DNA from: Sycon ciliatum
Taxonomy: Eukaryota; Porifera; Calcarea; Leucosolenida; Sycettidae
Assembly (NCBI RefSeq): GCF_964019385.1
Contig: NC_088644.1
Coordinates: 42,479,124 to 42,543,123 of the forward strand
Reading direction: 5' to 3'
DNA: 64,000 nucleotides
Shown: one piece after another, positions 11,203 through 21,505 of the stretch
How the letters are laid out: each line of letters begins with the position of its first letter
Numbering within the stretch: position 1 is the stretch's first letter
Translations under genes and position numbers: made by a program
The notes under the pieces: model-generated
Database searches by the model: none
What the model saw: the letters and a program-made list of their open reading frames with translations, nothing else
What the model was told of the DNA's origin: nothing

Positions 11203-11354
11203 GCAGTATTCAGTAACCCCCCAGCCCCCAGCCCATGGCCCAGGAAAGAAAGCCCAGGCCAGGGGATAGGGGAGTGCGACAGTTACCGTAAAGTCGCGGA
11301 TAAAAGCCGGGCTTATAAGCACATAAGCCGCTTTAGTAGCAGTAGTAGAATTAT

Positions 11355-11721
11355 TTAATATTTTGATAGGAAGGCCCTACATTGTTCATTCTTTTGTTCC
11401 GGTGCATCCATAGCGGAACATGCAGCTCTTTGCTTCAAGAAATCTTTACCAGCCGCTGCTGTAGCTCTCACACCACTGCCACTACGAGATCCCAGGTGTC
11501 TTTTTCTTTGGCATTACCCCCAGCACAGAGTACGGCTGGCTTTTCTCGGATTGGCTATCTCGCTGCTGACCGGTGGAATATGCTGCCTTCCACTGTTCGT
11601 ACTTGTACCGATTACCGCTCATTTATTCGCTCATGCATAACCTTCCTAGGGGCTCCCGTAAGAAGACCATAGGTCTGTGGGAAACACCCTAGTAAAATAA
11701 AAGTTAATAATAATAATAATA
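11355..11721 (+). mobile_element. LINE fragment, ORF2 C-terminus and 3' end
   Basis: The frame to 11672 ends with LAADRWNMLPSTVRTCTDY and FLGAPVRRP. This aligns with the C-terminus of the LINE at 46852-47065 (SDRWNALPADIRTIP, GYPVKRP). The 3' sequence after the stop contains GTGGGA...CCCT and a (TAA)n tail at 11702-11721. 5' truncated. Confidence 0.75.
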
Positions 11722-11734
11722 CGAAGTAGTGGTT

Positions 11735-11800
11735 GCGACCTCGGCGATGATTTGTGTGGGGAGCAAACCCTTTTCTTACAAATAATAATAATAATACAGA
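11735..11800 (+). mobile_element. Short LINE 3' end with (TAA)n tail
   Basis: GTGTGGGGAGCAAACCC followed by TTACAAATAATAATAATAAT. The same 17-mer core recurs at about 21450-21470, followed by GTAATAATTAT. It probably represents severely truncated LINE 3' ends. Confidence 0.5.
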
Positions 11801-11831
11801 CGTCTTTCTGCTTCAGGCTTTGTTGTTATAC

Positions 11832-11905
11832 ATGTTGTTGTTGTTGATTTTTATTTTACTTCGCAAGGCCAAACGGGCAATGGTGCCCAATTCTATGGAA
11901 GCGAA
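11832..11905 (-). mobile_element. LINE 3' end hairpin and (CAA)n tail
   Basis: Read on the minus strand: GGGCACCATTGCCCGTTTGG, then TTGCGAAGTAAAATAAA and a CAACAA tail. This terminal hairpin and motif recur at 27575-27632, 27177-27220, 32500-32554 and 48391-48440. Confidence 0.75.
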
Positions 11906-11927
11906 TTTCAAAAGGGAGAGAGCTACG

Positions 11928-11930
<3 letters not shown>

Positions 11931-12010
<80 letters not shown>
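11931..12010. repeat. (GA)n microsatellite with G tract
   Basis: About 80 bp of GA followed by about 11 G. Polypurine mirror sequence capable of triplex formation. Frames across it are artefacts. Confidence 0.97.
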
Positions 12011-12020
<10 letters not shown>

Positions 12021-12099
12021 AGGAAGGGAGATGATAAGCAATTTTGTAGTGTCAACAGAGCGATTTTTCAGTGTCAATAGAGCGATTTTGAAGCGTTAA

Positions 12100-12960
12100 A
12101 GGGGAAGTTAAGGCAAAAATTAAAATTTCACCAGTTGTAGTCTTCGGGGTGCTGAGTCGAATGGTCGTGGTCCGAGGAAGCTGAGACGCTCCCTTCCTAC
12201 TTGAATCCCAATCGAACTCGCGCACTTCCACCGAAACTGGGTGACTGCGCCCTACTAGATGGGGATTTGTATGCAAAATGTCACTAAAAGCGCCATTTCG
12301 TTCTTATAAAAGCACGAATGACCGCGATTGGCCCATATGTTGTAGTCTTTGGGACGCTGAGTCGACTGGTTTTGGTCCGAAAAGGCTGCGATGCAGCGTT
12401 CCTCCTTTATTCCCAATCCAACATGGTTGAACAAGCGGTCACGTGGTCCTGGGTGCCCAAATCACCTGGTCACCACGCCAGCGGGTGACAACTTTCACAC
12501 CAAGGTTCAACTCGGGTTCAACTCGAGTGACAGGACTGCACCCAAAAAAGGTCAAACAGGCTAGTAAGTTGTACCCTGCAGGCACGGTGACCAGGTGACT
12601 GGTGTACGCAGGAGCACGTGACCGCTTCTTCAACCATGTTCGATTGGGAATAAAGGAGGAACGCTGCATCGCAGCCTTTTCGGACCAAAACCAGTCGACT
12701 CAGCGTCCAAAAGACTACAACATATGGGCCAATCGCGGTCATCCGTGCTTTTATAAGAACGAAATGGCGCTTTTAGTGACATTTTGCATACAAATCCCCA
12801 TCTAGTAGGGCGCAGTCACCCAGTTTCGGTGGAAGTGCGCGAGTTCGATTGGGATTCAAGTAGGAAGGGAGCGTCTCAGCTTTCTCGGACCAAGACCATT
12901 CGACTCAGCACCCCGAAGACTACAACTGGTGAAATTTTAATTTTTGCCTTAACTTCCCCT
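12100..12960. mobile_element. Large foldback element, copy 1 (861 bp, TTAA flanks)
   Basis: Nearly symmetrical inverted repeat: arms about 12100-12447 and 12614-12960, ends AGGGGAAGTTAAGGC and complement, spacer about 165 bp. TTAA lies on both sides (12096-12099, 12961-12964). A second copy is at 23502-24353. Apparent frames in the arms appear in both orientations and are not convincing proteins. TTAA targets are typical of piggyBac, but no transposase is present, so the superfamily is inferred. Confidence 0.85.
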
Positions 12961-12964
12961 TTAA

Positions 12965-13115
12965 AGGGGATGTATATGTTGTGCGCGTTCTGTCGATTTG
13001 GAAAATCGATCGATTTTCTTGCGCGATCTGTCGATCGACAGATCGCGCAAGGATCGATCGATCGGAAAGCGGTGGCGAAACCATTCAAAACAAATCGATC
13101 GATTTGGAGCAGCTC
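12965..13115. repeat. CGATCG-rich palindromic module, copy 1
   Basis: Contains many TCGATCGA units and a perfect self-complementary 32-bp stretch at about 13019-13050 (core TCTGTCGATCGACAGA). It starts AGGGGATGTATATG directly after the TTAA of the adjacent foldback. The same module abuts the second foldback copy. Confidence 0.85.
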
Positions 13116-13781
13116 CGAAACGTCGTACAGTGTATGTTTAGGACTTTGGTGAACAGCTTTTCAAATGAAAGAAACCAGTTACGGTACCTTTTCTGAGTGC
13201 AATCTTCTTCCCCAAATAATTCAAAAATCAGTTCCTTCCGAAAATTCCATCGTGCTGGACCTCGAAGCTGAACGTCATAAGCAAATAGTCAAGCCGTGTG
13301 TCGTCTGGATATGCAGTTGTTTGTCATAGCCAACATTCTTCTGGTCCGTTCGTCCTGCCATTTTCCTGACGATCGCAATGAATACGAGCAGCTCTCATGC
13401 TCAGGTTAGTGTTTATTGATCTGTCTCTGCACCCACTGCAAGGTATAATTTTTGTGATGCAGCCACTAGCCCATTGTGGAAGTAAGGGAATCACCCAGGT
13501 TCTTCGGATTCTCGTCCTGTCCGAAAAATCTCCACGTTTCAACTTCTCATCTTCCCCTCAGGCATGAGCTTGCATATTCATATTAATTTTTGTGTTTGCT
13601 TTGACAGTGCATTTCATAGGTATCGTTCAGACTTTTAGGGCCCTGTAAAATTGGTGTTTTCCTTCCCGACAGTGATAATAATCGCAATCTATAAAATACA
13701 TGCGCAGTCATTCTATAGTGTGATAAAACACAAGTGTAACTGTAAGAAAAGAGAAAGAGAGAGGGTGAATAAAACAAACAT
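13116..13781. other. No gene recognised
   Basis: Unique-looking sequence. Frames are short and without domain similarity. It ends with the 11-bp target sequence of the LINE that follows. Confidence 0.4.
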
Positions 13782-13792
13782 ATGTGCAAAAT

Positions 13793-15458
13793 GACGGTTG
13801 GACCACCTGGAAATCTGCGCCCTATTGTCCTCCTTACATCATTACGCAAAACGCTCTCCATTATTACATTGCGAAGAATATCGTCGAAAGTCGGTGAGTA
13901 CTTGTCTCCGACGCAGAGTGGTTTCAGAGCAGGCCGATCTACAGCGGACCTTGTTTGGAGCCACAGATGGTTTGCAGCAACATGTCAGCATTATCGGCGG
14001 GAAATGACCATTCTTGGAATCGACATGTCCAAAGCATTCGACTGTATACATCGTGACAAACTGTTGACAGTTCTCGAGTCTTTCATGACGGAGGATGATG
14101 TTCGGCTGGTTAGAGTGCTGTTGACCAACACAACTCTGCAGGTACGCATCGGCAGGGCAGTATCAGAGTCCCTTGAAACTACAATTGGCACCCCGCAGGG
14201 TGATTCTCTCTCCCCGGTGTTGTTTGTTATATACTTAGAGGCAGCACTGAGAGATCTGAGGAGCACCCAGGTGGCACGAAACAGACCGCCAATGGATCAA
14301 AGCATCAACATTCCATTTGAGCTTGTCTACGCAGATGACACTGATTTCATAAGCCTTAGTCGTCAATGGCTCACAGAGCTCGAACCGGTCATAGACCACA
14401 CTCTCGGGCAGTGGGCCCTGAGAGTCAACAACACCAAAACTGAGTGGACAGAGCTGGGTCGATCTGTAGACAGAATTGACGAGCGCTGGAGGACATCCCG
14501 AAAGCTGGGCTCACTCCTGGGCGACATTGAGGATGTGACACGTCGCAGGCAATTGGCCGAGGCTGCCTTCCGATCCATGTGGTCTCTTTGGAAGCGCCGA
14601 GGACTGATCCGAGAGCCTCTGCGTATGAGGTTGTACTGCGCCTTTATCATGCCGATACTTCTCTATAATTCAGGCACCTGGGGCCTGACGGTTGCTAGCG
14701 AACGCTCCCTGGACGCTTTCCATAGAAGGCAACTCAGGTCACTTCTCGGCATCACATGGCCACAAAAGATTAGTAATTTGGCGTTGTATGCCCGATGTGG
14801 AGTGGAGCCGGTGTCGGACTTGATCCGAAATTCACGCTGGAGTTTATTCGGGCATGTGCTTCGCCTGGGTAAGGACACGCCAGCACGATTGAGCATGGAG
14901 CAATACTTTCAGGCACCCGAGGGGAGGTACCGTGGGAGGCCGAGGGTGACACTACCAATAAAGCTCCACACCGATCTGTCCCAGTCGAACAATGGGCACC
15001 TGCGGAGTGTTGAGGACTTGCGCCGTCTGGAGCGGATTGCTGTGGACCGTCCAGCATGGAACGCGCTGGTGAAGAGTGTTTGTGCACACCCTCGTCACAA
15101 GTAGAAACAGCCATGGCACCCTTATAAACTCATAACAACCATTCTATAATAATATTACTATTTGAATCTTTTAATAATTATCTGGCAACTCAACCTCATA
15201 CGTATAATTATCTGGCCACCCATTGACCATGATGCTACATGAGGAGACAATAGTGATGACATTTTTCCAATGAGACCAATTTTATGACGCTCCATGTTAC
15301 TGAAGGACTAACTTCGATCATTGGTTTTGTAGAGCCCCATTCTCTAGGAGCTGTCTACATCTGCTTTGTTTCAATGTCCAGCATAAGCGAACGTGTGGAT
15401 CAAGCATAACTGCTTGGTTGACGCTGCCGCGGGAATGCGTATAATAATAATAATAATA
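13793..15458 (+). mobile_element. 5'-truncated LINE with 11-bp TSD and (ATA)n tail
   Basis: ATGTGCAAAAT lies at 13782-13792 and again at 15459-15469, immediately after an (ATA/TAA)n tail. The copy therefore starts inside the RT domain and keeps about 350 bp of 3' UTR. These are the expected marks of target-primed reverse transcription. Confidence 0.92.
13794..15104 (+). CDS. Reverse transcriptase ORF, 5' truncated but open
   Basis: About 436 codons stay open from the truncation point. RT blocks in order: LRPIVLLTSLRKTL, QSGFRAGRSTADLV, GIDMSKAFDCIHR, GTPQGDSLSPVLF, then the catalytic YADD, followed by a thumb region and RRQLRSLLGITW. The C-terminal part has WSLFGHVLRL and RGRPRVTLP. No apurinic endonuclease domain remains. 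The reading frame upstream of 13793 belongs to the target duplication, so the first ATG is not genuine. The terminal layout differs from the CR1/L2-like LINEs elsewhere in the window; I do not assign a clade. Non-autonomous as it stands. Confidence 0.9.
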   Translation, partial: TVGPPGNLRPIVLLTSLRKTLSIITLRRISSKVGEYLSPTQSGFRAGRSTADLVWSHRWFAATCQHYRREMTILGIDMSKAFDCIHRDKLLTVLESFMTEDDVRLVRVLLTNTTLQVRIGRAVSESLETTIGTPQGDSLSPVLFVIYLEAALRDLRSTQVARNRPPMDQSINIPFELVYADDTDFISLSRQWLTELEPVIDHTLGQWALRVNNTKTEWTELGRSVDRIDERWRTSRKLGSLLGDIEDVTRRRQLAEAAFRSMWSLWKRRGLIREPLRMRLYCAFIMPILLYNSGTWGLTVASERSLDAFHRRQLRSLLGITWPQKISNLALYARCGVEPVSDLIRNSRWSLFGHVLRLGKDTPARLSMEQYFQAPEGRYRGRPRVTLPIKLHTDLSQSNNGHLRSVEDLRRLERIAVDRPAWNALVKSVCAHPRHK

Positions 15459-15469
15459 ATGTGCAAAAT

Positions 15470-15839
15470 ACAGTTACGGTGCTAAGGAAAGAATGTGGAT
15501 GCCGTGACATGTTCTTTCTGAATGCATTGGTCTGGCTTACGCTTGTGAATGTAAACAGCATCTATGACTTTTAACTGATTGAAATTCTTTGCAAAACAAA
15601 CAATACTACAATTGTAAACCGAGAATCATTATACGCCAAACGACACGGGTCACTGAACAATAAATGCTTTAACCCTGCCGTGTTCTTCTTCTCATCGCCA
15701 ACCTCCCCTTCATCTTCATCCTACAGCGTAAAATGAGTGAGGTGTGGTTTGAGATATGGTTGTTTTTTTAGTTGCCGTGAGAGGGAGAGACAGAGAGAGA
15801 GAGAGACAGAGAGAGAGAGAGAGACAAAGACAGACACAC

Positions 15840-15877
<38 letters not shown>

Positions 15878-16210
15878 AGGGAGGGAGGGAGAGAGTGAGG
15901 CTCTGTCGTTCTGGAGATGTGTTGGCGGTTTTCTCTTTCACCTCTCTTTTCTCTTTATAGTTTTTCACTAATTCGTCATTCAACCCAGAGCTGTGTTTGT
16001 TGGCTGGTCGACCACAGGATTTTGTGTGGGGTTGTTCTGGAGTGTCGGACTTTTGTTGTAGTGTGACTGTTACAGTCCTGAAACACATGCAGTAGACACA
16101 CTACTATAAAATACACTAAAAATGTACAACATGCGCACATTTCCTGGATTGATCAGTGTGGATCGATGGCAATACAGTTGTAGTCTGTAAGCAAACAGCG
16201 CCATTTTGAC
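15470..16210. other. Intergenic, with GA satellite
   Basis: Apart from the polypurine repeat at 15779-15897, no gene or repeat is recognised. Confidence 0.4.
15779..15897. repeat. (GA)n / (GGGA)n microsatellite
   Basis: GA repeats with interspersed CAGA and a GGGA-rich end. Low-complexity frames across it are artefacts. Confidence 0.95.
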
Positions 16211-17146
16211 TAGGGTGAAATGGTTAGATAGGTTAACCGGTTATGTAACCGTTAAGAATACACGAACAGTTAACCATATGCATATGGGTTAATCGGTTAT
16301 TTTCTTTCAATGTCCGCTGTACATAATATACGTGACAGCATGTGCGTACCCTGTCAGTACTGTGCACAATGGATGTACGGCGTGTATCTCCCTCATCTCT
16401 GGGGTTGCTCCCCATATTAGTGATGCTTGCGTATGCTCATGATGAGGTTGAGTTGATTAAATGACAAGGTGATGGTGCAATCCGAAGCCCAATGGAGCAT
16501 ACAAAATATTAAAATATGTTGAACCTTTCGTTCAGAAAGTAGTGGACATTCACGCAACTGCATTGTAAATATAAAGGGGGTTTGTCAACTGGCAACCGCT
16601 CTATTTAGTTGTTATTCACTCTTTGTTGAACCTGCTCTGGAAAACTGAGCAAAATATAATATGCATCCACTATACATATTGTAAACAGTTTCGTCTGAGA
16701 CAAAAATGCGATAATACTCATAATACTCATAAAGTATACTTGTGAAGACAAAAACTTTCAAGACGTTTGTAATGAGCCTGAAATGTGTCCTTTTATGAGT
16801 ATTATACATATTGTAGTGATTGTTTTGGCAGTGCGTGAGGTCATGGTACCATGGATACATGGATTTACAGTCATGTACAGCAATGGTACATGAATACAGG
16901 CTACATGTACAGTTTATCTCTTATAGGTTGTAGCAAGAGTAGATAAACAAGAGTGTGCAACTCTGGATCTCTTCTGCACAATCTGCACATACCCCTGCCT
17001 GTGGCAGCATTTTTTGTAGACGTCACCTTTTTTTCAGAAAAACGCGCATTTTGACGCAGAACAGTGTGAGAGCACGTACTGGGCACCGACCTTGTAATGT
17101 AAAGCCCGGCCAAGTGCACGATGCAAACTTTCCAAAAGACCCGCAG

Positions 17147-17492
17147 TAGGCCTTTCCGGATTATGTGTTTGCATATTTTTGCATTTTGGGGGTCAAAATG
17201 CATTTTGTCCATTTTGACCCACTTTGGGCCAGGGAGTCGTAAAATACCGGTATTTTACGACTCCCTGCAAGCGATAGGTACTTCACGATCACCATGAATG
17301 ATCACCATGGTGCCAAATGTCACGCGACTAGCTGTCGCCATTTTGTTACCATGGCAACGGTGGCATTTTTTTGTGCTTTTTGGGTAAATTTTTGCATTTT
17401 CTTCAGAAAAAAATTTGATTTATAGGGGTTTTTCAAAACACTTTCCATTTCCATTTTAGACCAAGAAAAAACGCATAATCCGGAAAAGCCTA
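17147..17492. mobile_element. hAT-like MITE nested in the Mutator-like MITE
   Basis: TIRs TAGGCCTTTCCGGATTATG and the complement of TAGGCTTTTCCGGATTATG. The exact 8-bp TSD ACCCGCAG lies at 17139-17146 and 17493-17500. The related copy near 53.1 kb has an unoccupied version of this site (single ACTCGCAG), which confirms the insertion. Confidence 0.92.
17230..17267. mobile_element. Mini-palindrome P4 (38 bp)
   Basis: Perfectly self-complementary, with arms CAGGGAGTCGTAAAATACC and complement. It lies inside the nested hAT MITE. No flanking duplication is evident (CTTTGGGC against CAAGCGAT), so this copy may be old or may have arisen without transposition. Confidence 0.75.
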
Positions 17493-17928
17493 ACCCGCAG
17501 CGCATGCGTCATAGAAAAGATTACGTCAACAAAAAATTCCGCCACGGGCCAACCCATCCCGGAGTTGCACACTCTTGTTTATCTACTCTTGGTTCTAGCC
17601 TATAACCTTTTGGTTAACCGCAGCCCTAACTTTGACATATATGGTTTATATTATGTGCCCAACTCGCTATAACATGGACCTCTCTAAAGCATAACACTTG
17701 CCGTACCCCAGAGAATATATAGTGAGGTCTCGCCTGTAAGATGAAGTGTGATACCTAGTTATTGCATACATGTACATGTAGGTGTGAACATCATTATAAT
17801 TGAATTCACGAATCAATTTCATTTCTTGGAGCTGACTGCTTTAATGTCCTCCTCGAATCCCTTCGCACTTTTCCAGTTCATTTCAAATGAAGTTGCAGGA
17901 ACTCAATGAATACCTTGGGCACCATCTA

Positions 17929-18461
17929 AGGCTGCGTATACACGACAACGCTGGGGGTGAAAGCGCAACTAAATCCTTTCGGATGCATGGTTCATTTACA
18001 CGGTACGCGGAGCAAAACGTAATAGTTGTACACCAAAGCGGAAGAGAACCAAAACGCTGGCCAAGGTGGAAGAATTTGAAAACGGAAATGTTCTGCCGGA
18101 TAAATTTGGGTGTGTAAACAGTCGAAACGGTCTGCTGGCCTCGTTTCCGTCACGTTTGTTCCGTTTTCGGCCGTTCACACGGATCCGACAATAACTCTTT
18201 TTTTTACAATTTTCGTCATGTGACGAGTGCTGGTGTGTGGCCTGTTTTCGATTATTCCTTGAGTGTGATTGGTGCTTCCACGACAACACTCGGCACATGA
18301 CGAACTTTTGCGGATCCTTTGCTCCCGTGTAGACGCGAGAAAACGATACAAACCGAGACCACCTTGGATCAGCTTTGATCGTGTAAACGCACGAAAATGA
18401 AAAAAAGAAATGCGGGACTGAAAACGGAAAATGGCCGTGCGTTGTCGTGTAAACGCAGCCT
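17929..18461. mobile_element. Harbinger-like MITE (533 bp)
   Basis: TIRs AGGCTGCGTATACACGACAA and the complement of AGGCTGCGTTTACACGACAA. Adjacent TAA (left) and TCA (right) fit a mutated 3-bp TWA duplication. No transposase. The open frames within are chance. Confidence 0.75.
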
Positions 18462-18545
18462 CAGAAGACATTAGGCCCAGTTGGGAATGTTCCTGTAAAA
18501 TAAGAACATTACACTGTAATAGGAAGTGCAGGTGCCTTGAATGTA

Positions 18546-18690
18546 CAGTCCTGCTCAATGAAATCCAGTCGTGTCACTCAAGTTTGCGCCTTGCACCATT
18601 TCGCAGCCCAGTGTTCGCAGGTCTAGGGCTGCGCAACGCCCGGTACTTGAGTGACGCAACTTGATTTCAGGATTTCATTGGGCAGCACTG
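18546..18690. mobile_element. Tc1/mariner-like MITE (145 bp)
   Basis: TA at 18544-18545 and 18691-18692. TIRs CAGTCCTGCTCAATGAAATC and the complement of CAGTGCTGCCCAATGAAATC. Inner CACTCAAG is also inverted. Confidence 0.85.
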
Positions 18691-19026
18691 TACGAAGGCA
18701 ATTCTCCCATACAAACAGCATGGTGCTGCTGACAAGATGAGATTCACTAAAGTGGACTTTCTTTAGAGGATGGCTCAGCTTTTGTATACTTCTGTAGCGT
18801 CGTTCCCATGCCATGAATTTAATGATGAAATTCGTTCGCGAAACCAAGAGGCTTACATCACCTTACTATTATTGTACCTTCACTTTCTTTTACCTTTTTT
18901 CATGCAGGATTCTGAAAGCTAGAGGAATCCCACTAGCCCCAAGCACTGAGCTCACGGCTTCCAGCCACGAATCAGGCATGGTGTATCACGACATCTATAT
19001 GTTTTGCATCCATTTGATTACTAGTA

Positions 19027-19319
19027 CCGTAAAGTACCGCCAGAGCGCCCCACTATCTCGTCCTTTCGTGGTCGTATTGTGTAGGTGGTCTCCCGTCTGT
19101 AGGTCATACGACACGAACTTCGTACACATATTGCACGTTGTGCAGACAATCCGTACCTTCGAGCGGACACGAGCTCCACACAAAAACCTTCCTCTGACGT
19201 TAGTACACCATACACACTTCGTTGCATTCTGCCGTACGATTTTCCTTTCCCTGGACCCTGGCTGTAAAATCAAGGTGGGGCGCTCTCGCGAGACGGGGCG
19301 CTCTGGCGGTACTTTACGG
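19027..19319. mobile_element. TA-flanked MITE (293 bp), CCGTAAA ends
   Basis: TIRs CCGTAAAGTACCGCCAGAGC, extending through GCCCC, with TA on both sides (19025-19026, 19320-19321). Single ends of similar type (CCGTAAAGTCGCGG) occur at about 11286 and 49420-49436. Confidence 0.88.
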
Positions 19320-19559
19320 TATACCATTCACACATAACATGATCTCGCTGTGCCCATGGTGCACTGTAGACTCAACATCCCGCTTTAAAGTAAGCTTCAC
19401 AATCACACGTTAATGCTCCTAACATGTTATCTCGCACTTGATGGCATTACTCTATTTCTGCCTTTAGTATTAGACTCTACACTATCGCTCATCGCGTATT
19501 TGACTCTACTCTTTTTCACTGCTATTATTATGCTACGTTGATGCTCAATGTTAATATTG

Positions 19560-19666
19560 TGTGAGTCAAGTGTGCGCCCTGTGCCAGTTGACAGCCCAGT
19601 GTTCACAGCTGCACAACGTTCCGCACGGCATTCACTCGCTTCATTGGACTTCATTGAGCACCACTG
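19560..19666. mobile_element. Decayed relative of the 18.5-kb MITE
   Basis: Contains GTGAGTCAAGTGTGCGCC, CCCAGTGTTC and a right end TTCATTGAGCACCACTG followed by TA, all resembling 18546-18690. The left end is degraded. Confidence 0.55.
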
Positions 19667-20129
19667 TAGTATTCTGTGTTGGTTGATCAGCCCTTCTAGT
19701 GACGACTCCTGTCTGTCACTCTGTCTTGAAAGGGACTTTTCGGCTTTGTACTGCATGACCATTGTGTGTGGACTCACGAGTTACTTGGAGTACAATTCAC
19801 TATAAACTTCACTATAGTAAAGCCTGTCCTGACAAGACGCCCTTGGCGCAGCGGAAACTGTCCTGATGTGACAGGACCCCGCTTGATCCAGGAATGCACT
19901 TTCGATCCACAGCACTTTGGTGCATGAAATTTTGTCCGGTAAATACAGGATTCCGCTTGGTACAGGGTCCGGCAAACACGGGTTTTACTGCAATCCAATT
20001 TCCCAATGCATACGTTTCATTGCATATGCTTCAATTGTATTTTGTGTGTACTTTGGGGGGGGGGGGGGGGGCTGGGAAAGTCTACGTTTTGTGAAGCCGC
20101 TGCGACCGGCGACAATTATGTACATGACA

Positions 20130-20440
20130 TTGAGGAGATTATTTGAAAAATAATCCCCGCGGCGCGGACATATCCTGTTAGGCATATGCGGGCAGAAAAA
20201 TTGGCAGAATTCAGTACTTTTTCTGGTAAGTTTCATGCATGTTTGGTATGTGGATAAAGAAATGGAGCAGAATTCGAGGAATTGCCCGCCATAAGGTTTG
20301 TATGGTTCTGCCAATTTCACAGCTTTTCGAGCAGAATCTCCCACCTTTTCGAGCATTATCCGCACACCCCTATATCCTGTTTAGACGACACTTTCGGGTG
20401 ATCAGCATGAACCGATGTGAACGGAACACTGAACATGGAT
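20130..20440. repeat. Dispersed repeat shared with 57.9-58.2 kb
   Basis: AATAATCC.CGCGG and, further on, TTTCGGGTGATCAGCA and GAACGGAACACTGAA occur in the same order at 58085-58205. The 20-kb copy is split by a 194-bp MITE. Confidence 0.65.
20179..20372. mobile_element. hAT-like MITE (194 bp)
   Basis: Exact TSD TATCCTGT at 20171-20178 and 20373-20380. Ends TAGGCATATGCGG and, complemented, TAGGGGTGTGCGG. No coding capacity. Confidence 0.85.
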
Positions 20441-20445
20441 ATTAC

Positions 20446-20467
20446 CAAGAGGGGTTATGTACTCTTG
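20446..20467. mobile_element. Mini-palindrome P5 (22 bp) with 7-8 bp TSD
   Basis: Starts CAAGAG and ends GTTATGTACTCTTG. ATATTAC is repeated exactly at 20439-20445 and 20468-20474. It is among the smallest members of the family. Confidence 0.7.
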
Positions 20468-21057
20468 ATATTACGGTGAAGCCTAACAATTTGTGGCATT
20501 TAACATACAGAAAATGATGCTGGTTTTCATACATGTATTATAACATTATGGGAATATCGCAGTGAATCTTCAAAGCACTAGGTGGTCTGCACTCTACAAT
20601 ATGACCTGTGCGATTATATCGGTAAATAATGTCTGCCTGTTCCGAGCCACCAATCGCACCAAAGAACAAGGAGCAGCAAAATAGAAAACAGACTACATGT
20701 ATGTCCAGTATTATACCCACATCATGGTAAATAGCCGTACCCGGAACATTGAGATAATTATAACGTTACCGTAAAAGCCCGTGTATAGGCCCCGGGTGTA
20801 TATAATAGCAGGCTCGATTTCCTGGGCGTATGCAAGGGCACGTGCGTTATTTTGGAACCGGGTGTATACTTTAATAGAATTAAAATATTGAAACTCTTCT
20901 CTTACTCAATGGCTGGATCCATTTCATCTTGTAGCTAAGCATGCACATTATAATACATGCACAGTGAGTATCCCTACTTCAATGAACCAGAAACAGTGTT
21001 CTCGTTCGGAAGAGCGATCCTATAAACCACATCCATCCATCAACATAACAGTAAGTA

Positions 21058-21246
21058 CAGTCACCTTCGCTAATAACGACTGCGGATATAACGACAATTC
21101 GCGAATAAGGACAGAATTTCCATGCCAAGAGCAAAGTCCCATCCCAGTGTAATATATTATAATGAGACTTCGGGTATAACGACACTTCACGAATAAGGAC
21201 ACCTTTTTGATGCCCTGCCGAGTGTCGTTATAAGCGAAGTTGACTG
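21058..21246. mobile_element. pogo/Tigger-like MITE (189 bp)
   Basis: TA flanks at 21056-21057 and 21247-21248. TIRs CAGTCACCTTCGCTAATAAC and the complement of CAGTCAACTTCGCTTATAAC, resembling Tigger ends. Related to 53815-54239. Confidence 0.88.
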
Positions 21247-21505
21247 TATCGAGTGTCGGTTCCTGTACTGGTCCATGCACCGAGCAGAATAATAAGTGAT
21301 CCAGTGTTCATTATATAATTCCTTTGTTTGTTGAGGGAATGGAAAGGGGCCAGTCCGACGAAAAAAAATCAGGGCTGCAACGGGTAGGGGTTTGGTCGGG
21401 TAGCGGGCTCGGGTATTTTTGTCAAGTCGACGGAATAGCGCGAGCTCCAGTGTGGGGAGCAAACCCTTTCGTAATAATTATCGTCAAAGTCGCAACCATT
21501 ATTTC

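Larger units (their letters stand above)
16935..17590. mobile_element. Mutator-like MITE, 29-bp perfect TIRs, 9-bp TSD
   Basis: AAGAGTAGATAAACAAGAGT starts at 16935 and its exact complement ends at 17590, with 29 identical bases. Flanks GGTTGTAGC and GGTTCTAGC match at 8 of 9. A 9-bp duplication suggests the Mutator superfamily. A second copy at 53051-53290 lacks the internal insertion found here. Confidence 0.85.
16211..17628. mobile_element. hAT-like element (1.4 kb) hosting nested elements
   Basis: Left end TAGGGTGAAATGGTTAGA. The right end, complemented, reads TAGGGCTGCGGTTAACC. Flanks ATTTTGAC (16203-16210) and ACTTTGAC (17629-17636) agree at 7 of 8 positions. TAGGG termini and an 8-bp TSD are typical of hAT. 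No transposase frame is visible. It contains the elements at 16935-17590, 17147-17492 and 17230-17267. Confidence 0.65.

Noticed and set aside
12052-13152. Repeated 74-122 codon frames such as those beginning MHTNPHLVGRSHPVSVEV and MTAIGPYVVVFWTLSRL
   Set aside because: They lie in the arms of the foldback elements and recur in both orientations at 23.3-24.5 kb. The sharing reflects repeat identity, not a protein family.
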